A DNA stretch of 64,000 nucleotides from Natronococcus sp. AD-5 (GTDB lineage: Archaea > Halobacteriota > Halobacteria > Halobacteriales > Natrialbaceae). How positions within the stretch are numbered: position 1 is the first letter of the stretch; each line of letters starts with the position of its first letter. The notes under the pieces are model-generated. The model was not told where the DNA came from. It did no database searches and saw only the letters and a program-made list of their open reading frames with translations. The position numbers and the translations under genes are program-made. Below are positions 56,231-63,318 of this stretch, in pieces. The stretch is from NCBI RefSeq assembly GCF_030734285.1, contig NZ_CP132295.1, forward strand, positions 496,001 through 560,000, read 5' to 3'.

Positions 56231-56701
56231 CTACGGTGGATTGCTTGCGGAGTTCAAAGGCACAGGGGAGTCTTCGTGATAGGCGACCCGCCATAGCTTG
56301 AAAACGGCGCGAGTGACGAGAGCTTCGACGGACTGCTTAATACAGGACTCTTCAACATCATCAGGATCAGAGGTCGCGTCTGGTGGCGGATGGTAGTGCT
56401 CGAGTCCAGGCACGTGGATGTAGTCGCCATCGTGAGGATGCTTTCCCCAGCGAACGTTCACGCCTTCAGAATCCGTGTAATGGAATTTGTAGTCTGCTCG
56501 AGTCGTCCACTGAACGTCGATCCGAGCGAAATCGGCACTACAGAGGCCGTCCTCGAGCACCATCGGATTGAGATAGTCATCCAACGCAGGGGTTGCGAGT
56601 GGCTCTTCTCTTTCGATGACGTCGCGAATTGTGAGGAGTGCTGGCCGGTCGATCGGTCCTCGGAGCGAGTGGCTTTCGTTTGTTTTGGGTGTTCCCGCCA
56701 T
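56231..56701 (-). CDS. TumE/DUF6516-like protein, putative toxin
   Basis: This 156-residue protein ends in a region resembling TumE toxins: KFHYTDSEGVNVRWGKHPHDG, then IHVPGLEHYHPPPDAT, a W-x-x-x-PHD...H-x-H arrangement like the RWDNxPHH...HxH family signature. The N-terminal 45 residues (LLTIRDVIEREEPLATPALD) are specific to this group. It follows the DUF7342-like regulator with a 3-bp gap on the same strand, as a toxin-antitoxin pair would. A second pair of the same design lies at 61940-62979. Toxicity is inferred from family only. Confidence 0.65.
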   Translation of the reverse strand: MAGTPKTNESHSLRGPIDRPALLTIRDVIEREEPLATPALDDYLNPMVLEDGLCSADFARIDVQWTTRADYKFHYTDSEGVNVRWGKHPHDGDYIHVPGLEHYHPPPDATSDPDDVEESCIKQSVEALVTRAVFKLWRVAYHEDSPVPLNSASNPP

Positions 56702-56704
56702 CCG

Positions 56705-57292
56705 TTAGGCGGGACTACCGTTCATGGTTCGAAGGTTGCCGTCAACGAAGCGCTCGGCGTTTGCAATCGAGAGTGCGGCGTTCGCAAATGCGAGGTTCCG
56801 GCGTGTCGTCTGCCACTCTCGAATCGTTTTAGCATCGATGTCGGACTGCGTGGAGACGGATTCGGAGAGCGTCTGATTTGTCTGTTCAATAGTCAACTCT
56901 TCAGGGGAGTCGACGCCGTATTTGGTCCGGTACTCGTTGAGCTGATCGCGCATCTCTGCAATGCGTGTCACGAGTTCGTCGGTCGAGACGTGCTCGAGGA
57001 TGTCTGCGGCCTGCTCGACAACGAGCGACTCCGGCGATCGCCGGTAGGTCGTTCCGCCGTGTTCCCCAGTGTCAGTGACGACGAACCCTTCGTCGGCGAG
57101 TGTATTGAGGTGTTTGCGTGCCGTCTTTGGTGAGGCCTGGGCATCGTTAGCGACGGTGTCAGCCGACACGGGCGAGTACGTATGGGCAATGACGTGGCGA
57201 ACACGCTCGTAGGGGGTCGTCTCGGATACCCACTCCTCTTCGACTGTCTTATCGACGTCCTCAAATTCGTCGGGTGGGGTTCGCTCGCTCAT
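56705..57292 (-). CDS. DUF7342-like winged-helix protein, putative antitoxin
   Basis: This 195-residue acidic protein has an N-terminal winged HTH (PVSADTVANDAQASPKTARK, then HLNTLADEGFVVTDTGEHGG) and a C-terminal helical region ending WQTTRRNLAFANAALSIAN. The layout and the WxTTRR motif are shared with the protein at 61940-62515 (AWKTTRRRIALLERAL). It is upstream of and co-directional with the TumE-like gene, so it probably represses the pair and may neutralise the toxin. Confidence 0.75.
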   Translation of the reverse strand: MSERTPPDEFEDVDKTVEEEWVSETTPYERVRHVIAHTYSPVSADTVANDAQASPKTARKHLNTLADEGFVVTDTGEHGGTTYRRSPESLVVEQAADILEHVSTDELVTRIAEMRDQLNEYRTKYGVDSPEELTIEQTNQTLSESVSTQSDIDAKTIREWQTTRRNLAFANAALSIANAERFVDGNLRTMNGSPA

Positions 57293-57382
57293 ATCTATGC
57301 GAACGAGGGCGAGTAATATAGTCCTTTGGCAGAGTACTATACTACGCCATCATTCGCGCGAATTCGATGCGTCGCTAGGCCA

Positions 57383-57670
57383 AAGGATTCTATCAGGGTC
57401 GAAAATGTAGTCGCATCATACGGTATCAGGCAGGAACTCGAGTTCGAGAGTATCGCAATGGATCTCGCGATTGGCTTCGGACTCGAGAGTATCGAGTACG
57501 AACCAAGGTAGTATCCGGGGCTGGTGTATCGCCTCGACGAGCCTAATGTCGTTAACCTGCTCTTTGGCTCCGGGAAACTGGTCGTCACTGGTGGGCAGGA
57601 AGTCGACGGGGCTAAACAGGCTGTTAGCATCATCGCTGATCGTCTCGAGGACCTAGATCTGCTCGAGTAG
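57383..57670 (+). pseudogene. TATA-binding protein (TBP) pseudogene with repeat collapse
   Basis: The frame reads DSIRVENVVASYGIRQELEF and ESIAMDL, the start of TBP repeat 1. It then passes directly into IGFGLESIEYEP of repeat 2, a TAG at about 57509-57511, and YPGLVYRLDEPNVVNLLF, GSGKLVVTGG and ADRLEDLDLLE to the stop at 57668-57670. TBP has two direct repeats of about 90 residues; here roughly one repeat is missing across the boundary. The TAG stands where intact TBPs read Gln in EPEQ[FY]PGLVY. The gene is clearly dead. Confidence 0.82.
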
Positions 57671-57792
57671 TGTCCGTTCTTCCTTCTGCGTGGAACTACT
57701 GTCGTCACAGATGATCTCGGTAGAGAGCACGTTACATACAGGACAAGCTGATAACGGAGTGGGGGTCGATTTCACTGATTACTGTCAAGAAC

Positions 57793-57827
57793 AGCGTGCT
57801 GAATGCAGTCTCTGTATTCAGCACGCT
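57793..57827. repeat. Near-perfect 16-bp inverted repeat with a 3-nt loop
   Basis: AGCGTGCTGAATGCAG and CTGTATTCAGCACGCT are reverse complements with one mismatch, separated by TCT. The right arm matches the motif copies near 51561 and 58440. It could be a terminator-like hairpin, an excision scar or a miniature-element core. Confidence 0.6.
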
Positions 57828-57907
57828 AATGTCTGATATTTCTCGTGTTACGCCGACCCAGCAGTGCAGTAGCCCTTTGAGCCAATTATCTCCCCTAAGC
57901 TCGGAAA

Positions 57908-58318
57908 TTAGCCTTCGAAGTGCCTGACATCTTCGGGCTTGATCGAAATGATGACCCGTTCCGTCTCGATCGGGTTGGGATATTCATCCTCCCCCGTGTA
58001 TCGCTTCGCCAGCTCGTCGATGTGCTCTCGCGCCCCGTCGGTAGTGACCTCATCAACCTCGCCAGTTACCGAGAGCATCCGGTACGGGTTGTCCGGATCC
58101 GTCATACTGATAGCAATTCGCGGATCGTTTCGGGCGTTTTTCTCCTTTCGACGGTCACGCTCGGTGTTGACTAACAGTCGGTCCGTGTCCGAGTCGTAAT
58201 CAATCCACACAGGCGCCGAATGCGGCGTTCCGTCGGGCAGTAGCGTCGTTAAGTGAGCAAACGTCTCTTTCTCGAACAAGTCGTGGAAGTCGTCCGGAAT
58301 CGATCTCATAGAATCCAT
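57908..58318 (-). CDS. Pyridoxamine 5'-phosphate oxidase-like (FMN/F420 split-barrel) protein
   Basis: This 136-residue protein begins MDSMRSIPDDFHDLFEKETF and shows the split-barrel pattern FAHLTTLLPDGTPHSAPVWIDYD, LLVNTERDRRKEKNARNDPRIAI and YRMLSVTGEVDEV. The PDGTPHSAPVW and K-N-R-DPR elements are typical of F420-dependent or FMN-binding members (TIGR-type PPOX class F420-dependent enzymes). Haloarchaea make F420. The substrate is unknown, and the starts at 58318 and 58309 are both possible. Confidence 0.88.
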   Translation of the reverse strand: MDSMRSIPDDFHDLFEKETFAHLTTLLPDGTPHSAPVWIDYDSDTDRLLVNTERDRRKEKNARNDPRIAISMTDPDNPYRMLSVTGEVDEVTTDGAREHIDELAKRYTGEDEYPNPIETERVIISIKPEDVRHFEG

Positions 58319-59447
58319 ACGCGAGAAGTGGACTAAGTTGCGTGCCCCGCGCTCGCAACCCTCTCCTGACCGCGGCTCTCCATTTCGGCTCGTTACAAAC
58401 GAGAATCCACAACTCGCTCAGTTGGTGAACGATACATGCTGTGTGTTCAGCACGATTCTATCACTTATTAAACAGTTGATAAAAGTAACAGCGGTAAGTC
58501 CCCATATTCACGTAACGAACTACTTTTTGGCAGAGATCGACTTATTGTGTATTCCGCATCTTCGTTGGTTAACCGAAAGCGATCAAACGGAAGGCTTCGG
58601 TCAAATCGACCTCGAATGCACTCGAGCCAATCATTCGAGTTAGATTACTCCGAATCGCCGGTGAATTTGACCTGCTTCGACGATAAGCACGTCTTCTGGA
58701 AGAATTCGTGAATGCCTTATCATTGTTGTCCGTGGCTTTGGGAACAAAGATTAGGGACAGAGAGAATTGACGCTCTTGGTGGTTAACACGTTGCCTGTGC
58801 TGTTTCGGCTGCCCCCTCAAGTGACTGCAGCAGCAACCTACTCAAACAAGGACTCGTGCTAGACTATCCGCTAGGTTAGGTGGCTGCGATCTCAAGGGGA
58901 ATTCTAAGAGAACAACTTCCCGTCATAGACTTACCTTATGGCCAGAACCACTTAAAGAACGAATTGAGGGAGCAGCTGTGTGCTCGAGTTTCATTGCCGG
59001 ACAATTGGACAAGGGATGAGTCTCTTTCCGGGATTGATATTGTATTTATTCGTCGCCAGTGAGGTCCCGAGCAGTGGCGGTCGGTACGATGTGGCCGCAT
59101 GGCTCGAGAACCGCTTCACTTGGTCCGCGAATCGTTGTGATCGCGATTGGGTTGTCACAGACCGGACAGCAGGGGTCAGCTCCACACATCTATCTGTTCA
59201 CCTGACCTCGGAGCAGCGTCGCGACTAGCATGAGAGAGCCCCTGGTGAGCAGTATCTTGAGAGTCGGGACCCCAATCATCCTCGTGCGGTGGTTTTATGC
59301 CAGGTTGCATGGGCGCGCTGAATCGTACGGAGCTGTTCCTCTCGTGAATGCGGTTCAGCTGCGGGCTGTGAGACGTCTTCCATTGATTTGCGTCTAATGT
59401 ACAAATAGTATCAATCCACTCATAGTTATAGAGCAAATAGGCCCACC
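58319..59447. other. 1.1-kb region without a recognisable gene
   Basis: Only short, disconnected open frames occur, none recognised. A variant of the TTCAGCACG motif (GTGTGTTCAGCACGATTCTA) lies at 58440-58459. The sequence is AT-rich and resembles decayed accessory DNA. Confidence 0.5.
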
Positions 59448-59764
59448 TCAAATTATAATTTCGTCATTTTGCTCGCTTCCGTAGCGATCTGCATTTCGTT
59501 CTCGGAGTGTGGCGATCCCTTCTTTGAGTGTAGAGCGTTGGGCCGGCGAGATTGTCGTTGTCTCTTCGAGTGCAACTTCGGTTAGTTCGATGCACTCGAT
59601 TGTGGTAGTGATCGCCGGGACAGCCGGTTTGATCTCACCATCGGTGTAGAAGGCAAGATAGCCAGAGGGTTCAGGACGAACTCACCGATACCAGTGGTCG
59701 CGAGCCGATCCATGAGTAGTAGCGGTTCACCAAAGAGATCATTCCGGCGTGCGGTGAGCCCCAA
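59448..59764 (-). pseudogene. Frameshifted remnant of an unknown gene
   Basis: Two protein-like stretches join across a frameshift near 59665: GLTARRNDLFGEPLLLMDRL and ATTGIGEFVLN in one frame, then YLAFYTDGEIKPAVPAITTT and ECIELTEVALEETTTISPAQ in the other, ending NDEIII at the stop 59448-59450. I do not recognise the family. Confidence 0.5.
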
Positions 59765-59796
59765 GCGCTAAATAGACGCGATAATAACGATCTATT

Positions 59797-59964
59797 ATGA
59801 ACAACTGTAGTAGATGTGGTGAGCACGTCTCGCATAATTTCGTCCGAGTGTACGGCGTTGATGGAGAGGTCAACGGATGCCCTCGCTGTATGACGTACCG
59901 CGAACTACAGGCGGGAGATGGGGCCGAGACTGAGAAACACACATATTATCCATACAATCAGTGA
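59797..59964 (+). CDS. Small zinc-finger protein, DUF7563-like
   Basis: This 55-residue protein (ATG at 59797) starts MNNCSRCGEHVSHNFVRVYG and continues VDGEVNGCPRCMTYRELQ. It has two CxxC knuckles and the FVRV-x-G-x-DGEV-x-GCP core shared by a widespread family of tiny haloarchaeal proteins, thought to be regulatory. A TATA-like AATAACGATCTATT precedes the start closely. Confidence 0.72.
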   Translation: MNNCSRCGEHVSHNFVRVYGVDGEVNGCPRCMTYRELQAGDGAETEKHTYYPYNQ

Positions 59965-60114
59965 TTGTGGATAAGGCTGAACCGAAGAATAACAGTTCAA
60001 TTACTGAGATTTTATGTTGAGTCGGACCAATAGTTTCCGAAAACTCACTGATTAGCATGCGATACCAATCGGGGGCGAACAGTAAATGGTGTGCACGCCG
60101 TATTTGCTGATGAG

Positions 60115-60522
60115 ATGCCTGAATTTCGTCGGGCAAGCCAGAACCGGGTGAACGTGTTCCCCATAAACGAGGTTTATCTTTTCAAACATTACTTCGATAA
60201 CGAGGAGATTTTTGATAAACTCCGGCGGTATTACAACAATCAGCAGTACCGGTTTGAGGTCCCGAACGCCGATTTCCCGAAGATTCAGGAATTTCTTGCC
60301 GAGTTCGGCTATGCGTTAATAGTCATCGGGGGGATTGAGGAGTATACCGTCGTGGTACGGAAGTATACGGAGCATCCGGGGAATATTTTTAAGAGTTCGG
60401 TGCTGCAGCGGAGCGAAGGAGACTATAACGTCTTCGTAATGACGGATCAGGCTGCGGTAGAGCAAGCTGTCAATCAGGGCGCGACACGGCTGACAGATAC
60501 CGGCCTCACCGTCGCATTCTGA
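60115..60522 (+). CDS. Conserved haloarchaeal hypothetical protein
   Basis: This 135-residue protein starts MPEFRRASQNRVNVFPINEV; a GTG at 60091 would add eight residues. The segments YRFEVPNADFPKIQEFLAEF and YALIVIGGIEEYTVVVRKYT, then YNVFVMTDQAAVEQAVNQGA, suggest an alpha/beta fold. No catalytic or metal motif is visible. I do not recognise a function. Composition and codon use are clearly coding. Confidence 0.68.
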   Translation: MPEFRRASQNRVNVFPINEVYLFKHYFDNEEIFDKLRRYYNNQQYRFEVPNADFPKIQEFLAEFGYALIVIGGIEEYTVVVRKYTEHPGNIFKSSVLQRSEGDYNVFVMTDQAAVEQAVNQGATRLTDTGLTVAF

Positions 60523-60642
60523 TCGTCCTACTTACAGTCCACGTAGCACAATGTGTAAGGAGACTCAAACTGTCTTCACTGGGCTGCAAAAAATAGATAT
60601 TGGAGAATAACTCTGTGGTTTGTCTCTGCAGAGGATCGTGTC

Positions 60643-60956
60643 TCAGTCAAACTCGCCGAGGATCCGCCCGTGGGCATCGATTTCACCATTCTGGATCCAG
60701 GTACTACTGATCCGAATACCATCATCAACGATACAAACGAAGCAGTATGGATTTCGAGCGATGTGAGTCCATTGCGTATCCGTTGTTCGTTGACCTCGTG
60801 GGGACAATGCTGAGCTTTCCCCTCTGGGAAGATGAAAAGTACATGAGTTTCCTCGCGGGTTGCTGCAGGGCTACGTATCTCCTCGAGTGTATTGTGATCG
60901 CACCAAACGTTAGCAATGTGACCGGAGCACTGGCGAGCTTGAGACCTGACGACTCT
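60643..60956 (-). pseudogene. Frameshifted remnant of a small cysteine/histidine-rich gene
   Basis: Minus-strand reading gives QCSGHIANVWCDHNTLEEIR and ETHVLFIFPEGKAQHCPHEV, then, one frame over, DTQWTHIARNPYCFVCIVDD and STWIQNGEIDAHGRILGEFD to the stop at 60643-60645. The Cys and His pairs suggest zinc binding. The parts read as one protein of about 105 residues split by an indel near 60781. No intact copy is in the window. Confidence 0.5.
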
Positions 60957-61189
60957 CTACTTTCTTCGATTGGAACACGGTCAAATCCGTCAGCGATAAA
61001 TTACATTCTACCAATAAATCTCCGAAAATACAAAGATGGCGCGAAACGAATAAAAGGACTGCAACTCACGAATAGCGTCGTGGTGTTTCAATACAGTTAC
61101 TCACAATGATCCACATGCCTGCTCGAGCACTTACCCCTACTGGCTGAGAGCGGCACCACGATCAAAGCGATCCCTGACACACCACTCCA

Positions 61190-61729
61190 TTGACACCACT
61201 CGCTTTTTTCGATTCGCGTCTGCACAGCGGCCGCGTTACAAATACTCAAGTTCATGCGCCACTTGAACGTCTCGAGCAAGCGCTGGATCTAGTGTCTTCC
61301 GAGTGGCCGGTCTTTGTTTCGAGTCATGCTCCGTCGCTATATCGTAACCTCCCGGATGGTGCTGATCCATCCGAAGAACCCCTCGAATTATAGCGGAAAT
61401 AGGGTGTGGTCCCACCATCACTCTCGACGAATGGCGGCCGGTCGCTCCTGAAGCGGCTCTGTGAGGAGGCGAAAATCAACGGCGACTACCTGAAACCTCA
61501 TGGTACACGGCTTGGCGTCGGTGAAGGCATCTATCGTGAGCATAGTGCAGCCGTAGCACAGCGAATGTTGCGACATGCCGATCCACGGACCACTTCACAG
61601 ATGTATGCGCATATCGAGGCTAGTGAATTAGCTGAGGAAGTTGCTGAAGTTCTCCCGTTTGCCTCTTTCAGTCAACAGCCTGGGTCAAGTTCCGTGGCAT
61701 CCGACTCGCAATTCTGTGAACTGCCTTGA
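61190..61729 (+). pseudogene. Tyrosine recombinase (integrase) pseudogene, C-terminal part
   Basis: In one frame the sequence reads LEQALDLVSSEWPVFVSSHA and PSLYRNLPDG, then TAG (61391-61393), RK, TAG, and GVVPPSLSTNGGRSLLKRLC on to LKPHGTRLGVGEGIYREH, QRMLRHADPRTTSQMYAHIE. HxxR, the late His and the nucleophile Tyr of Xer-type integrases are visible. The core-binding N-terminal domain is missing and two TAG stops break the frame. It points to a former integrative element. Confidence 0.82.
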
Positions 61730-61939
61730 GATCAAGTGGATCGAGAGAGCGGCTCTCTCGTTATCAAGCGAAACCGACGGTTTCGCGGACATCGCGAATC
61801 CCCGATTCGCTCAATCACGGAAGACCTGTCTTCCGAACGACCCCGAGGCACTCGGCCCGCTTTTTACTGTAGATGCGACCAGCCGACGATATATTCCGTG
61901 GAACAAAGGATTATTCCGTCTCGTGGGCAATCTTCGAAC

Positions 61940-62515
61940 ATGGAAGAACCGGATCCAAGACTGAAGGCGGATACCAACGAGCGCGCCGAGTCACCGAATT
62001 TCGACGCGCTGACACCACCCGAAGAGCTCGTTCGCGGTGATCGCACACGCGACGATTTCTTCGATGCAGTCCTCACACTGGATAGTCCAGCCACCGCAGG
62101 TGAAGTCGCCGACCTCGCTGGCCACGGGGTGGATGCTGCGAGGGAGTACCTCGAGTGGTTCGACCGGATGGGGATCGTCACACAGGTCACCGAATCGCCG
62201 GCGACGTACAGGCGAAACCGGGAGTACCTGAACTGGCGTCGCGTCCAGCAACTCCGGGAGCAGTACGCGACCGAGGGGCTCCTCGACTTCCTGAAGGCGG
62301 AGACGGAGCGTGACGAGACCTACGCCGAGATGTTCGACGTCGACTCACCGGATGCGGTTTCGATCGCTGCACACGCGTCCGAGACCGACCGCTCGGTGGA
62401 AGCGATGTGGGAAGACGTTTCCGCCTGGAAGACGACTCGCCGTCGGATCGCCCTCCTCGAGCGGGCGTTGACGACCGGCTCTGATGATTCCGCAGATCAA
62501 CGGACTGCCGTATGA
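61940..62515 (+). CDS. DUF7342-like winged-helix protein, putative antitoxin (copy 2)
   Basis: This 191-residue acidic protein starts MEEPDPRLKADTNERAESPN. It has an N-terminal HTH (SPATAGEVADLAGHGVDAAR, then EYLEWFDRMGIVTQVTESPA) and C-terminal helices ending AWKTTRRRIALLERALTTG, matching the protein at 56705-57292 in layout and in the WxTTRR motif. Its stop overlaps the start of the TumE-like gene as ATGA. GC content is higher than in its surroundings. Putative regulator and antitoxin of the pair. Confidence 0.75.
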   Translation: MEEPDPRLKADTNERAESPNFDALTPPEELVRGDRTRDDFFDAVLTLDSPATAGEVADLAGHGVDAAREYLEWFDRMGIVTQVTESPATYRRNREYLNWRRVQQLREQYATEGLLDFLKAETERDETYAEMFDVDSPDAVSIAAHASETDRSVEAMWEDVSAWKTTRRRIALLERALTTGSDDSADQRTAV

Positions 62516-62979
62516 CCGACGGGAGCGACGGAACAGAAACGCCCGACGACATCGGCGGTGCGCCGGTTGATTTTGATCGGCTCGACGTCATCACGAGCCG
62601 CCTATCTACCGACGATTGATTCGTGCAGATCGAAGCGCAACCAGAGTTCGCACCGGATCGGTTGGTGTGCGTCTATGATCTCCGCTTCTATCCACGTACT
62701 GTTCAGACGGCCCGCCTGGAGATCGTGTGGTTCGAGAACGGGGACTTCTCGCTGCACTACCACGAAGAGCACGACGAGGGAACGTTCGATCACCGGTGGG
62801 ATCGGCACCCTTCGGATCACAATACGCGTGACCACGTTTATCCTGGGCCTAATGCACCAACGCCCGGCGACGACGCATCACATGCCCCGGATTGGCGCGA
62901 CGTCCTCTCGATGGTACTCCAGAAAATCGAAGATCGACAGGAAGGGTTCTGGACATCCTCGCGTTCCTCTCACCCGTAA
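62512..62979 (+). pseudogene. TumE-like putative toxin interrupted by TGA
   Basis: From the ATG at 62512 the frame reads MTDGSDGTETPDDIGGAPVD to STDD, meets TGA at 62617-62619, and continues FVQIEAQPEFAPDRLVCVYD, then FDHRWDRHPSDHN and HVYPGPNAPTPGDD. The post-stop part carries the W-x-x-HPSDH...H toxin-like signature of the copy at 56231-56701. A single TGG to TGA change would explain the break. If a GTG at 62623 is used, a shortened product could still be made. Confidence 0.68.
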
Positions 62980-63117
62980 ACGGCAGGAGAGAATACTTCG
63001 CCGCTCTTAACCGCGAGTACGCCTCTACTCGATTCCACTATATACTGGTCGATACTGATAGAAACCTCTACTCAGCCCTCCTAGAAGCAGATTTACTACC
63101 AAGCCTCAAGCACTACA

Positions 63118-63318
63118 ATGATGCCCCAGTATTCCGGTGAAACCACGAATTCTGGACTGCTATTCAGTTCAGAAGCACCCGAGTTGAGGATGGAAGCCGA
63201 TCAACAGGAATACACTTGTCCAATCTGTGAATTCTCGGCTCCTCATGGTGAAGAATTCCGACTCCATCTCCGAATAAGCCACCAAAAAGTAGTCTCTCAG
63301 AATTCATATTTCCCCTAA
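63118..63318 (+). CDS. Small C2H2 zinc-finger protein
   Basis: This 66-residue protein has a single C2H2 finger, YTCPICEFSAPHGEEFRLHL then RISH (Cys-x2-Cys-x12-His-x4-His), preceded by about 30 acidic, probably flexible residues. ATG codons at 63118 and 63121 are both possible starts. Single-finger C2H2 proteins are frequent in haloarchaea and their viruses and probably bind DNA or protein. Confidence 0.72.
   Translation: MMPQYSGETTNSGLLFSSEAPELRMEADQQEYTCPICEFSAPHGEEFRLHLRISHQKVVSQNSYFP

Noticed and set aside
58838-59230. Plus-strand frames near 58880-59228 as genes
   Set aside because: Two short overlapping frames with no recognisable motif and no promoter; probably chance openings in decayed DNA.
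60747-61109. Plus-strand 120-codon frame
   Set aside because: It overlaps the coherent minus-strand remnant at 60643-60956 and its own product has no family features.
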